From: Spirirestis rafaelensis WJT71-NPBG6
Lineage (GTDB): Bacteria > Cyanobacteriota > Cyanobacteriia > Cyanobacteriales > Nostocaceae
Assembly (NCBI GenBank): GCA_019359015.1
Contig: JAHHID010000035.1
Coordinates: 1-64,000 of the forward strand
Direction of reading: 5' to 3'
DNA: 64,000 nucleotides
This document shows, one piece after another, positions 10,886 through 19,837 of this stretch (positions within the stretch are counted from its first letter, which is position 1; every line of letters begins with the position of its first letter). The translations under genes and the position numbers were made by a program. Under the pieces are notes generated by a model, which saw only the letters and a program-made list of their open reading frames with translations, did no database searches and was not told where the DNA came from.

Positions 10886-11042
10886 AAGAGGAGGGGAGGG
10901 GGGGAGCAGGGGAGGCAGGGGAGGCAGGGGGAGCAGGGGGAGAAATATTTCTTTTTTCTCATCCTTTTCCCTTTATCCTTTTCCCTTTCCCCCTCCTCAA
11001 ATTGCCTAATTCCCAATTCCCCATGCCCAATTCCCCAAATAT
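10886..11042. repeat. Polypurine/G-run repeat between kdpA and kdpB
   Basis: About 60 bases from 10885 are almost all purine on the coding strand, with repeated AGGGG/GGGGGAG and AGGCAGGGG units and more than four runs of four or more G. The complementary pyrimidine-type repeats and the phrases ATTCCCAATTCCCCATG follow up to the kdpB start. The stretch is transcribed in the operon if kdpAB is one mRNA. Confidence 0.65.
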
Positions 11043-13148
11043 ATGAATCCCGTTGCAACTCCTCCCAAAAATAAACCTGCACGTTCTCTCAAGAGCGATC
11101 GCCGTCAATCACCGAAAAAGTCTAAAGTAAACAATAAAGGATTTTATCTCAGAGCAGTTAAAGATGCTTTTGTCAAGCTCAATCCCAAATATGCAATCAA
11201 AAACCCAGTCATGTTTTTGGTTTGGGTAGGCACAATTATCACTCTTTTAGTCACGATTGATCCTTACCTATTTGGACAAGTCCCTGGCGAGAATTTACAG
11301 CGTTTTAACGGCTTGATTACCGGGATTTTATTCTTTACAGTGTGGTTCGGCAATTTTGCCGAAGCTGTTGCCGAAGGACGCGGTAAGGCTCAAGCTGATG
11401 CTTTGCGCTCAACTCAGTCAGAGACACTCGCCAAAAAACTCTCCCCTGATGGCTCAATTACAGAAGTAGCTTCCACCACCCTCAGACAAAGCGATACTGT
11501 ATATGTAGTTGCTGGTGATATTATTCCCGCCGATGGGGAAGTGATTATGGGTGTCGCTTCGGTGGATGAATCGCCAATTACTGGTGAATCCGCACCCGTG
11601 CTGAAGGAATCAGGCTCGGATGTTGCTAGTTCAGTTACTGGCGGCACACGGATTATTTCCGATGAACTAATTATCCGGATTACTGCCGACCCAGGTAAAG
11701 GCTTTATTGACCGGATGATCGCTTTGGTGGAAGGTGCAGATCGCAGTAAAACAGCGAATGAAATAGCTTTGACGGTGTTGCTGGCAGTTATGAGCTTAGT
11801 GTTTTTGTTTGTTGTGGTGACATTGCCAGCGATCGCCTATTATGTCCAAAGTCCAATCAGCGTACCAATTTTAATTGCTTTGTTGGTAACGTTAATCCCG
11901 ACAACCATCGGCGGATTACTGAGTGCGATCGGTATTGCCGGTATGGATCGAGTTGCCCAATTTAATGTTATTGCCACCTCAGGACGAGCAATAGAAGCCT
12001 GTGGAGACGTTAACACTTTAGTTCTCGATAAAACAGGTACAATTACCCTTGGCAATCGCTTGGCAGAAGAATTTATCCCAATAAACGGTTACTCAATCGA
12101 GGAAATTGCCAGCGTAGCTTTGGCAGCTAGCGTGTTTGATGATACACCAGAAGGAAAATCCATTGTCCGACTAGCAGAAAAGTTCGGGGCAAAAGTTGAA
12201 TTTGACCCCAATCAGTCAGAACCAGTTTACTTTTCCGCCAAAACGCGCATGAGTGGTACCAACTTACCAGGTGGGTATCAAGCGCGTAAGGGAGCAGTCA
12301 AAGCAATTCAGGGATTTGTAGGTTCCCGTAACGGACAAGATTCCCTAGAACTTAACGCCGCTTACGAACAAGTTTCCCACCAGGGAGGTACACCCTTAGC
12401 CGTTTGCTTAGATCAAAAAATTTACGGCATCATCTATCTTAAAGATATCGTCAAACCGGGTATTCGCGAGCGTTTTGGCCAGTTGCGACGCATGGGTGTG
12501 CATACCATTATGTTGACCGGCGACAATCGCATTACCGCTTCTGTAATTGCCCAAGAAGCTGGAGTCGATGACTTTATTGCCGAAGCAACGCCAGAAGATA
12601 AAATCTACGTGATTCAAAGCGAACAGGCAAAAGGCAAACTTGTAGCGATGACGGGGGACGGTACTAACGATGCTCCCGCTCTCGCCCAGGCAAATGTCGG
12701 AGTAGCAATGAACACTGGTACTCAGGCAGCCAAAGAAGCGGCAAACATGGTAGATTTGGACTCCGATCCCACAAAGTTAATTGATATAGTTGGCATTGGT
12801 AAACAATTGCTGATTACTCGCGGGGCTTTGACTACATTTTCCCTGGCGAATGATGTTGCTAAATACTTTGCGATTATTCCAGTGCTATTTGCTACTGCTA
12901 ATCTGCCAAGTTTGAATATCATGAAATTGACTAGCATTAATTCTGCCATACTATCAGCCCTGATTTACAATGCTCTGATTATTCCTGCTTTGATTCCGTT
13001 GGCGTTGCAGGGTGTGAAATTTAGACCGTTAACTGCTAATCAACTGCTACAGCGTAATATCTTAATTTACGGATTGGGTGGGGTGATTGCACCATTTATT
13101 GCGATTAAATTGATTGACATGTTGATTACGGTAGTAGGGTTAGCGTGA
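11043..13148 (+). CDS. kdpB: Potassium-transporting ATPase subunit B
   Basis: A 701-residue P-type ATPase (class IA), the catalytic subunit that couples ATP hydrolysis to K+ import through KdpA. The phosphorylation site is Asp329 in [12 protein letters not shown]. The actuator-domain loop ITGES, the hinge [21 protein letters not shown] and the SDPTKL motif are all intact. The membrane segments cluster at 55-100, 235-290 and 600-700. The N-terminus is about 20 residues longer and more basic than the E. coli form. No strong ribosome-binding site precedes ATG 11043, which sits directly after a repeat (CCCAATTCCCCAAATAT). Confidence 0.96.
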   Translation: MNPVATPPKNKPARSLKSDRRQSPKKSKVNNKGFYLRAVKDAFVKLNPKYAIKNPVMFLVWVGTIITLLVTIDPYLFGQVPGENLQRFNGLITGILFFTVWFGNFAEAVAEGRGKAQADALRSTQSETLAKKLSPDGSITEVASTTLRQSDTVYVVAGDIIPADGEVIMGVASVDESPITGESAPVLKESGSDVASSVTGGTRIISDELIIRITADPGKGFIDRMIALVEGADRSKTANEIALTVLLAVMSLVFLFVVVTLPAIAYYVQSPISVPILIALLVTLIPTTIGGLLSAIGIAGMDRVAQFNVIATSGRAIEACGDVNTLVLDKTGTITLGNRLAEEFIPINGYSIEEIASVALAASVFDDTPEGKSIVRLAEKFGAKVEFDPNQSEPVYFSAKTRMSGTNLPGGYQARKGAVKAIQGFVGSRNGQDSLELNAAYEQVSHQGGTPLAVCLDQKIYGIIYLKDIVKPGIRERFGQLRRMGVHTIMLTGDNRITASVIAQEAGVDDFIAEATPEDKIYVIQSEQAKGKLVAMTGDGTNDAPALAQANVGVAMNTGTQAAKEAANMVDLDSDPTKLIDIVGIGKQLLITRGALTTFSLANDVAKYFAIIPVLFATANLPSLNIMKLTSINSAILSALIYNALIIPALIPLALQGVKFRPLTANQLLQRNILIYGLGGVIAPFIAIKLIDMLITVVGLA

Positions 13149-13258
13149 TATTAATTTGTAGATTGTAGAGATGTTGTAGTTAATGTCTCTACTATCTAGT
13201 GCGATATTAAGAAAACAAACCGCTAAGGGTGCCAAGGACGCTAATAAGGAAGAGAGTT

Positions 13259-13528
13259 ATGAAAAGAGTTAGTTTAGAATATAAGTTTTTAGTAATGGAT
13301 GCAGTGCAGGCGATTTCATTTATTTGGTGGCGATGGTATAAACAAAAATTGCCACTAGTTATTTTTATTGCCCTCTGTTTGAATTTGATAATTGCTCCAG
13401 TTGTTTACGCTGCTGCTGATAATACTTTGGAACGTCGTTCAGCTTGGGCGATCGGTATTTTAGTATTTGTGACTCTGGGAGTTGTAATTTACCTATTTGA
13501 TGTCATTTGTCGCCCAGAACGCTACTAA
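13259..13528 (+). CDS. kdpG: Small membrane protein of the kdp operon (KdpG/KdpF-like)
   Basis: An 89-residue protein with two predicted membrane helices: about residues 32-50, ending in VVYAAADN, and about 63-80. The last helix and tail, GILVFVTLGVVIYLFDVICRPERY, look like bacterial KdpF (a single helix ending in RPERF). KdpF stabilises the KdpABC complex. The position between kdpB and kdpC matches kdpG of Anabaena sp. L-31 (operon kdpABGCD). ATG 13259 has AAGGAAGAGAG just before it. A GTG ten codons earlier lies in a repeat-like GGTGCCAAGGACGC phrase and is less likely. Confidence 0.78.
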   Translation: MKRVSLEYKFLVMDAVQAISFIWWRWYKQKLPLVIFIALCLNLIIAPVVYAAADNTLERRSAWAIGILVFVTLGVVIYLFDVICRPERY

Positions 13529-13579
13529 TTGGGCAAAGTAAAAAAATAAAGTAAATATTAGAGGTTTTAAAAAAGTTTT

Positions 13580-14185
13580 ATGTCTATTGTGAGAGAAGCT
13601 ATCAGAGCAATTCGCATCACTTTGGTTCTCTGGTTGCTGACAGCAATTATTTATCCTTTATTTATTGTTTTGATAGCTCAAGTTCCCTTGCTTCAAGAAA
13701 AGGCTAATGGCAGCATCATATATAATTTCAAAGATGAACCAATTGGTTCGGCTTTGATTGGACAACAGTTTAGAAATGAGCGCTATTTTCATAGTCGTCC
13801 CAGTACAATAAGATATAGCCAAGGAAAACAAGCCAAACCAACCGGCATATCTGGCGCAAGCAATCTCGCTCCCAGTAATCCAGAATTGCTCAAACGAGTT
13901 GTAGAGCAGGCAAATGAACTCAAAGACGAGGATATTGAACCACTCGCCGATTTAATTTATACGTCTGGCTCGGGTTTAGACCCGCATATATCAATACAAG
14001 CAGCGCTGGGCCAGTTGGATCGAGTTGTTCGCGCTCGTGGTGTCCGCGAAGAAGAAATACGTCCTTTACTTGATAAGTATACTGATAAAAGATTTTTAGG
14101 GATTTTTGGAGACCCTGGAGTTAATGTTTTGCGATTAAATTACGCTCTCGACCTCCAAGAAGTTAATCGGAGGCAAAATCAGTAA
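13580..14185 (+). CDS. kdpC: Potassium-transporting ATPase subunit C
   Basis: A 201-residue protein with a single N-terminal membrane helix (residues 14-34) and a periplasmic domain. The family blocks are visible: GSALIGQQFRNERYFHSRPS, the SGASNLAPSNPEL segment, and DLIYTSGSGLDPHISIQAA near the C-terminal half. KdpC stabilises the KdpA-KdpB complex and may raise the ATP affinity of KdpB. It follows the KdpG-like gene by 51 bp with the same direction, so co-transcription is expected. Confidence 0.95.
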   Translation: MSIVREAIRAIRITLVLWLLTAIIYPLFIVLIAQVPLLQEKANGSIIYNFKDEPIGSALIGQQFRNERYFHSRPSTIRYSQGKQAKPTGISGASNLAPSNPELLKRVVEQANELKDEDIEPLADLIYTSGSGLDPHISIQAALGQLDRVVRARGVREEEIRPLLDKYTDKRFLGIFGDPGVNVLRLNYALDLQEVNRRQNQ

Positions 14186-14289
14186 ATGATAATGGTTGAT
14201 GGTTAGTAGATAGTTAATAGTAGTTAAAAGTTAGGAGGCACGGAGTTACAAGTTAGTGGATAGTGGATAAGAGTTAGGAGTTAGTGATT

Positions 14290-15561
14290 ATGGATTTTCC
14301 AACTAACAACGCTCCAACTAACAACCAACAACGCTCCAACTTTATGAACACTAAACCTACAAATTGTGGAAGTTATTATTCTATAGGTTCAGCACGGCGG
14401 GGCAAACATAAAATATTTATTGGTATGGCTCCTGGTGTGGGCAAAACCTACCGCATGTTGGAAGAAGCACATGCGCTCAAAGACGAGGGAATTGATGTTG
14501 TCGTTGGGCTTTTGGAAACCCACGGACGTAAGGAGACCACAGAAAAAGCGCAAGGCTTGGAAATTATACCCCGCAAGGAAATTCCTCGCGGTGGATTGAC
14601 TTTGACAGAAATGGATACCGATGCAATTTTAGCGCGATGTCTAGGGACAAGCCCTTCGGGTTCGGGAGTTCGCAATCGACGGGAACCGCCAAGACTGCGA
14701 CTCCCTCACCGCTACGCGTCTACGCCTCAGCTAGTATTAATCGATGAATTAGCACATACCAATGTCCCAGGTCAAGAGCGGGAAAAACGCTACCAAGATG
14801 TAGAAATAATTTTGGCAGCAGGCATTGATGTATACTCCACAATGAATATTCAACATTTGGAAAGTCTCAATGACCTGGTAGCGCGAATTACTGGGGTGAT
14901 AGTACGAGAACGGGTTCCCGATCGCATTTTAGACGAAGCCGATCAGATTGTTGTCATAGATGTAACACCAGAAACTCTGCAAGAACGGTTGCGAGAAGGC
15001 AAAATTTATGCACAGCCACAAATCCAACAATCCCTTGATAATTTCTTCCAACGTCGCAACCTGATAGCTTTGCGCGAGTTGGCTTTGCGGGAAGTAGCAG
15101 ACAACATCGAAGAAGACGCGATCGCCTCCACCCCCGCAGGACAATTTTGTAATATTCACGAGCGGGTTTTGGTGTGCGTATCCACCTATCCCAATTCAGT
15201 GCAATTATTGCGTCGTGGGGCTAGGCTTGCTAATTATATGAATGCCCCTATTTTTGCTTTATTTGTTAAAGAAAAAGACAGTTTCCTCACCAAGGAGGAA
15301 AGTTTATATATCGAAACTTGTGAGAAACTGTGTAAAGAATTTGAAGGAAATTTTATTCATATCAGCAGTAATGATGTGGCTGGTGCGATCGCAGAAGTGG
15401 CGAAACAATATCACATCACCCAGATTGTTATCGGCGAAAGTCAGCGATCTCGCTGGCAAATACTGTTGAAAGGGTCTTTAACGCAAAAATTAGTCCGCTT
15501 GCTCAAAAACGTGGATTTACATATAATTGCCACGGAAAAAAACAACAGCCCGCAATGGTAG
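14290..15561 (+). CDS. kdpD: Short KdpD: N-terminal K+ sensor with USP domain, no kinase
   Basis: About 423 residues. It has the KdpD N-terminal domain (Walker A GMAPGVGKTYRMLEE near residue 45, IDELAHTNVPG, RYQDVE, STMNIQHLESLND) and then a universal-stress-protein-like domain (about residues 285-415, ending RLLKNVDLHIIAT). It stops before the four membrane helices, HisKA and ATPase domains of full KdpD, so it cannot phosphorylate KdpE, and no kdpE lies nearby. Truncated KdpD is known from Anabaena kdp operons. Residues 117-145 are an extra in-frame block from an interspersed repeat, between DAILAR and PQLVLIDE. The start is uncertain: ATG 14290 has TAGGAG upstream, while ATG 14344 is an alternative because the first 18 codons are themselves repeat-like. 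Confidence 0.88.
   Translation: MDFPTNNAPTNNQQRSNFMNTKPTNCGSYYSIGSARRGKHKIFIGMAPGVGKTYRMLEEAHALKDEGIDVVVGLLETHGRKETTEKAQGLEIIPRKEIPRGGLTLTEMDTDAILARCLGTSPSGSGVRNRREPPRLRLPHRYASTPQLVLIDELAHTNVPGQEREKRYQDVEIILAAGIDVYSTMNIQHLESLNDLVARITGVIVRERVPDRILDEADQIVVIDVTPETLQERLREGKIYAQPQIQQSLDNFFQRRNLIALRELALREVADNIEEDAIASTPAGQFCNIHERVLVCVSTYPNSVQLLRRGARLANYMNAPIFALFVKEKDSFLTKEESLYIETCEKLCKEFEGNFIHISSNDVAGAIAEVAKQYHITQIVIGESQRSRWQILLKGSLTQKLVRLLKNVDLHIIATEKNNSPQW
14638..14724 (+). repeat. 87-bp palindromic repeat inserted in frame in kdpD
   Basis: Exactly 29 codons interrupt the KdpD sequence between DAILAR and PQLVLIDELAHTN, which are contiguous in the family. The DNA (CTTCGGGTTCGGGAG..., AAGACTGCG, CGCGTCTACGC) shares pieces with the intergenic repeat at 58872-58930 (CCCGCAGTCTT, CGCGTCTACGC), partly in inverted orientation. 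The insert keeps the frame and has no stop codon. Confidence 0.7.
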
Positions 15562-15669
15562 ATACGAACGAGGAATCACCTAAGCCTCTTTGTGTCTACA
15601 CTTGAATTAAAAATCTACCTGGTTCGCTCAGACTTTCCGCAAAATCCAAAATCCAAAATCCAAAATCGA

Positions 15670-16833
15670 ATGACTTATGTAATCGGTTTAATAAGTGGCA
15701 CCTCGGTAGATGGTATAGATGCTGCCTTGGTAGATATTTCCGGCACAGATTTCGATCTGAAAGTTGAGTTATTAGCTGGCGAAACATATCCCTATCCGGC
15801 AGAACTTAGAGAACGAATTTTAGCAGTTTGCGCTGGAGCTGCCATCTCAATGGCAGAATTGGCAGAATTAGATGATGCGATCGCCCTCGTTTTTGCCCAA
15901 GCTGCCCAAAATATCCAAAACGGTCACAAACCAGCCTCTTTGATTGGCTCCCACGGTCAAACAGTTTACCATCGACCACCAGGGCAAAGAGGGGAAGCCC
16001 GGGAGAATTTTCAATCCAAAATCGGTTACAGTCTACAACTCGGACGCGGTGCTGTCATTGCTCATATGACAGGCATTACCACTATCAGTAACTTTCGCGC
16101 TGCTGATATTGCCGCAGGTGGTCAAGGTGCGCCTCTCGTACCTAGAGTAGATGCTTATTTGCTCAGTCATCCTCAGCAAGGGCGTTGTATTCAAAATATT
16201 GGTGGTATTGGTAATCTTGCTTACATACCACCTCGTCGTGACAACTGGCTCGAAAAAATTCTCGGTTGGGATACAGGACCAGGAAACAGTTTATTGGATC
16301 TGGCAGTACACCATTTAACTGCTGGTGCTAAAACATACGATGAAAACGGCAACTGGGCAGCCAGTGGCACACCCTGCCATGCATTGGTAGAACAATGGCT
16401 AAGTCAAGACTACTTTCATTTACCCCCACCTAAATCTACTGGTAGAGAGTTATTCGGCGTTACTTACCTGCATGAGTGTTTAAAAAACGCACAAATATAC
16501 CAACTCAGTTCTGCCGATATGCTGGCAACTCTTACCGAACTAACCGCAGCTTCAATTGTTCACAATTACCGCACATTTCTACCGCAAATGCCACAGCAAG
16601 TATTTTTATGTGGTGGGGGTAGTCGCAATCTTTATTTAAAACATCGTTTGCAGCAGTTGTTACAATCAATCCCCGTCTTAACCACAGATGAAGTCGGGTT
16701 GAGTGCCGATTTTAAAGAAGCGATCGCCTTCGCAGTTTTGGCATATTGGCGAAACTTAGGCATCCCCGGCAACCTACCAGCAGCCACAGGCGCAAGTCAA
16801 GAAGTTCTTCTAGGAGAAATTAATCAAAAATAG
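15670..16833 (+). CDS. anmK: Anhydro-N-acetylmuramic acid kinase
   Basis: A 387-residue sugar kinase (ASKHA fold) that converts 1,6-anhydro-MurNAc, a murein turnover product, to MurNAc-6-phosphate. Family marks are [16 protein letters not shown] at the N-terminus, [56 protein letters not shown], and the C-terminal [17 protein letters not shown] 15670 is chosen because the family begins directly at (M)[11 protein letters not shown]. The longer frame upstream reads through CAAAATCCAAAATC repeats. The segment [12 protein letters not shown] (about residues 106-117) looks like a small addition before the conserved LQLGRG. Confidence 0.92.
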   Translation: MTYVIGLISGTSVDGIDAALVDISGTDFDLKVELLAGETYPYPAELRERILAVCAGAAISMAELAELDDAIALVFAQAAQNIQNGHKPASLIGSHGQTVYHRPPGQRGEARENFQSKIGYSLQLGRGAVIAHMTGITTISNFRAADIAAGGQGAPLVPRVDAYLLSHPQQGRCIQNIGGIGNLAYIPPRRDNWLEKILGWDTGPGNSLLDLAVHHLTAGAKTYDENGNWAASGTPCHALVEQWLSQDYFHLPPPKSTGRELFGVTYLHECLKNAQIYQLSSADMLATLTELTAASIVHNYRTFLPQMPQQVFLCGGGSRNLYLKHRLQQLLQSIPVLTTDEVGLSADFKEAIAFAVLAYWRNLGIPGNLPAATGASQEVLLGEINQK

Positions 16834-16935
16834 CGCATCGGGCATCGGGTATCGGGCATTGGGCATTGGGAAAAAATAATAATTTGCCTTGTCCCCCTTG
16901 TCCCCTTGTCTCCTTGTCTCCTTGTCTCCCCACTT

Positions 16936-17131
16936 CCTAAAGTCAGAATATTCACGTGTCGTCCACTCCTCAATTTTTAAACTAGGAACTCGCGCAAAAT
17001 CCTTGTGATTGCGTGTAACTACGATACATTGACTGAAAGAGCGATCGCAGCAATTCGCAAATCTCGCGTACCAATGCGGATTTTTTGACTTTTTTCTCTG
17101 CCGATAGTGACAAAAGAAGGGTAATAATCAA
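16936..17131 (-). pseudogene. VapC-like PIN toxin, decayed C-terminal half
   Basis: On the minus strand from 17131 the frame reads DYYPSFVTIGREKSQKIRIG then TRDLRIAAIALS. One base out of phase it continues SQCIVVTRNHKDFARV and PSLKIEEWT. Together this is the C-terminal half of a VapC/PIN ribonuclease, with the conserved RIGTxDLRIAAIAL and VTRNxxDFxxVPxL blocks. It is broken by a one-base frameshift near 17040. The N-terminal half with the first catalytic Asp is missing, and no antitoxin gene adjoins it. The coding trace fades into CTCCTTGTC repeats at its 3' end. Confidence 0.7.
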
Positions 17132-17439
17132 CAATCCCCAACGACTAATAACTATTGGGTGAAAATTGGGAAAAATAAATCAGAATCAAAGTTATGAATA
17201 GTAACTAATTTCAAAGTAAATATACTGATATTTTGCACCAGCCTTCTGCTCTTATGCTTGAGGCTATACAAACCAAGCCCACCTAATCGCGAATTTTGTA
17301 TCTTTAGCTCTACTTTTCTAGGGTAGATGCTGATAAATATACTAATCAGTTTCTTTGATTCAACTTTCCAAGCCGTATACTTACTTATCCAACGGATAGG
17401 TGTTACACCCGATTGTTGAACACTAAAGTCGAATTTTCT
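17132..17439. other. Gap upstream of the Ser/Thr kinase
   Basis: No gene is recognised in these 308 bp. The DNA is AT-rich and holds the likely promoter of the kinase gene. No trace of the missing vapC N-terminus was found. Confidence 0.3.
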
Positions 17440-18702
17440 ATGTCAGACCCCAACATTGATCGCTTACTAGGCAAACGTTACCACCTTCAGGAGTTAATTG
17501 GTACTGGAGCAATGGGTCGAGTTTATCGTGCTAAGGACATTTTGTTGGGAGGTGTATCTGTTGCGGTTAAATTTCTTGCCCTATCAATTGAAAATGAAAA
17601 GATGCGATTGCAAGACCGTTTTCAGCAAGAAGCAAAAACTTGTGCTTTAGTTGGGCAAAAAAGCATCCACATTGTTCGCGTGATGGACTATGGCGTAGAT
17701 GAGAATAATACCCCCTTCTACGTTATGGAATACTTACAAGGAAAAAACTTGAGCCATGTCATCCGCAAGCAACAGATGACTTTACCAAGTTTCTTAAATA
17801 TAACGCGGCAAATCTGCTTGGGATTGCAGTGCGCTCATGATGGCATTTTAGTTGATGGTAAAGTCTGCCCAATTATTCACCGAGATATTAAGCCCAGCAA
17901 CATACTGGTGATTACTGACCCTAGTTTTGGCGAGTTAGTCAAGATTGTGGATTTTGGGATTGCTAAATTGTTACTGCCAGATAGCAATCATACTAACTAC
18001 TATTTAGGTACATTGGCTTATTCTTCTCCTGAACAAATGGAGGGCAAAGAACTTGATACTTCAACTAAAACGCTTACACCTCCAGCCTCTTTGGAGCTGA
18101 AGACTAAGGTAGATTCGCATCCATCTTTCTCCGATGAACTGGCTCGCGTTACTTCTTGGCCCCCAAATAAACCCATCGCCGATATTGTTTTTCCCCAATC
18201 TATCCATGTTAATGGCAATATTTGTCCAGCTTTATGGGTGATGTTACCAAAGCAGGAAATTCAAAACCGCTTAATCTGCACCCGTTACAATCAATTTCTT
18301 TTTATCACTTCTCCGCACCCGATGCTACTGTGGCTCACCGTCATTTATAACCGCAAACATGGTGCTAAATGGCTGCCTTATTATCTCGACCTGAAAACAA
18401 GTGCTGGTAAAGAAATTACCCGCTTATTAGGCGATACAGGTCACTATCGGCTTTTGTTCTTTGCACGGGAGGCTCCCCATAGTTGTGCTCATATCCAACT
18501 TTCAACCATCGCCCCCACCCAGCGCCAACGACTTCAACAATGGGTGACAATTAGTAGCACACTAGTGTCGTCTGCCGATCCCCAAGTTAGTAAAAATTTA
18601 CTCAAAAACGAGTATGAAAAGATTAAACCGCAAATTTTAGCAAAGCTGGAAGTAATTGATACAGATTCCCCGTTCTACCTTTCAAACCAAGTTTCCATCT
18701 GA
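17440..18702 (+). CDS. Ser/Thr protein kinase with an incomplete C-lobe
   Basis: About 420 residues. The N-lobe and catalytic core of a Hanks-type kinase are intact: GTGAMGRVYRAKD, Lys44 in AVKFL, HRDIKPSN (Asp149), DFG (Asp171) and SSPEQMEGKELD (196-206). Normal kinases continue with the DIYSLG helix F and subdomains X-XI, about 80-100 residues. Here the sequence passes directly to a Ser/Thr/Pro linker and a conserved-looking C-terminal domain (about residues 230-420, PALWVMLPKQEIQNRLIC and onward). An internal in-frame loss of the lower C-lobe is the simplest reading. Activity is therefore uncertain. ATG 17440 (MSDPNID) is preferred over TTG 17413. Confidence 0.82.
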   Translation: MSDPNIDRLLGKRYHLQELIGTGAMGRVYRAKDILLGGVSVAVKFLALSIENEKMRLQDRFQQEAKTCALVGQKSIHIVRVMDYGVDENNTPFYVMEYLQGKNLSHVIRKQQMTLPSFLNITRQICLGLQCAHDGILVDGKVCPIIHRDIKPSNILVITDPSFGELVKIVDFGIAKLLLPDSNHTNYYLGTLAYSSPEQMEGKELDTSTKTLTPPASLELKTKVDSHPSFSDELARVTSWPPNKPIADIVFPQSIHVNGNICPALWVMLPKQEIQNRLICTRYNQFLFITSPHPMLLWLTVIYNRKHGAKWLPYYLDLKTSAGKEITRLLGDTGHYRLLFFAREAPHSCAHIQLSTIAPTQRQRLQQWVTISSTLVSSADPQVSKNLLKNEYEKIKPQILAKLEVIDTDSPFYLSNQVSI

Positions 18703-19111
18703 ATCAATATTAATTTTTGTTACCAAAATAAGTAACTTGCAAGATATCGTTATAAAAAATATAAATAGCGAAGTGAAAAATTGCTTCGACAAAGTGTGGT
18801 TGGATCTACGCAAGATTTCCTCTGGACAGAATCCAGCTAATGAATGCAAGTAAAAGCGTACTGTTTTCAGTCTCAGCTGTGCAAAACAAATATCATTAAT
18901 TTGTTTAAAGGATTGCAAAAGCTACCTAAAAACTACAATCAGTTGAGACTACATCAAGTATGTAGTTATAATAGTTCTCTGGTTGAGTTTTTAAATTTTA
19001 ATTGTGTGATTTGAGTTGCCTATCGAGTTGACGCCCCAAACATCCCCAGCTTTTTTCCTCCTTGGAACCGAGCAAGAGAAGGAGGTCGCCCACTGCGACA
19101 CGAGAGCTACT
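18703..19111. other. Gap between convergent kinase and nblA genes
   Basis: No gene is supported. A stem CCTCCTT (19056-19062) and AAGGAGG (19078-19084) with a 15-nt loop lies just downstream of nblA (minus strand), but the tract beyond it on that strand is A-rich rather than T-rich, so it is not a classic terminator. The rest is AT-rich, without repeats. Confidence 0.35.
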
Positions 19112-19309
19112 CTATGCCATAGCGGAACCGGAATCTAAGCCCCACTGGTGCTTGAGAAGCTCTTTATAAGTTGCTTCACGCACTACCATCTGTTCGTAAA
19201 GCTTAACCAAAAAGTCTTGAGCTTGTTCGTGGCTCATGTGCTCCACTTGAGTTGCAAATGAGCGGATGTTGAATTGCTGTTCCAGGGATAATTCGATTGG
19301 TTGATTCAT
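19112..19309 (-). CDS. nblA: Phycobilisome degradation protein NblA
   Basis: A 65-residue protein matching NblA: MNQPIELSLEQQFNIRSFA, the central AQDFLVKLYEQMVVREATYK helix and the LLKHQWGLDS end. NblA forms helical hairpin dimers that bind phycobiliproteins and recruit the Clp protease, so the light-harvesting antenna is dismantled during nitrogen or sulfur starvation and in heterocysts. ATG 19309 is preferred because TTGGAG precedes it at a good distance. The in-frame start four codons earlier overlaps that site. The upstream gap (19310-19670) should hold its nutrient-stress promoter. Confidence 0.95.
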   Translation of the reverse strand: MNQPIELSLEQQFNIRSFATQVEHMSHEQAQDFLVKLYEQMVVREATYKELLKHQWGLDSGSAMA

Positions 19310-19837
19310 AATTAACTCCAAAAGACAACGAATACAGGTTATGTCGTTTACAGAAGCCCTAATCGGTTAGTAGATGGACATAGCACTGTCGTGCATTTGT
19401 TCCTCCGTATTAAAAAAGATAACAATTGTTTGACAGATTGCCCATACTCCAAGTTAGGTATTTTTTTGGTGATCTTTCTTGCATCTACACCTGCTGATAT
19501 ATAACTCAAGTCTGTAGCAGCAGATTTCGGAAATATTCACTCTTTTTGTAGGTGGCAATGGTATTACCTCCTTCAATCGTCTTGGAAAACAAAACGATTA
19601 AAGGCTGTAATGGTGAATTATATTTGCCATACCAGAGATAGTGCAAGATGTCAATTTACCAAATTATAAAAATTTAGCCTCTGAAGTTAATCCAGAGGCT
19701 AAAATTATTTGTATCAAATTGTGAAGAAAAAAAAAGCTCAACCTGAACAAAATGCTGAGTATATTTACCAAGTAAGGCATCGGGCATTGGAAACTTGGAA
19801 ATATTCCTATTCCCCATTATAATCACCAATTAGCAAT
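19310..19837. promoter_or_regulatory. nblA upstream region and end of the PP2C transcript
   Basis: This 528-bp gap separates the PP2C gene (upstream on the minus strand) from nblA. It contains the hairpin terminator listed separately. The remaining sequence before nblA is AT-rich with no coding frame and presumably holds the nblA promoter. No NtcA-type GTA-N8-TAC site was identified with confidence. Confidence 0.45.
19666..19703 (-). terminator. Rho-independent terminator downstream of PP2C gene
   Basis: A perfect 11-bp stem, TTTAGCCTCTG (19673-19683) and CAGAGGCTAAA (19693-19703), has a 9-nt loop. On the minus strand the stem is followed by TTTTTATAATTT. It lies 135 bp after the PP2C stop and before the nblA promoter region, so it would insulate the two units. 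Confidence 0.7.

Noticed and set aside
19056-19084. CCTCCTT/AAGGAGG hairpin as terminator of nblA
   Set aside because: On the nblA strand the stem is followed by an A-run, not a T-run, and the loop is long.
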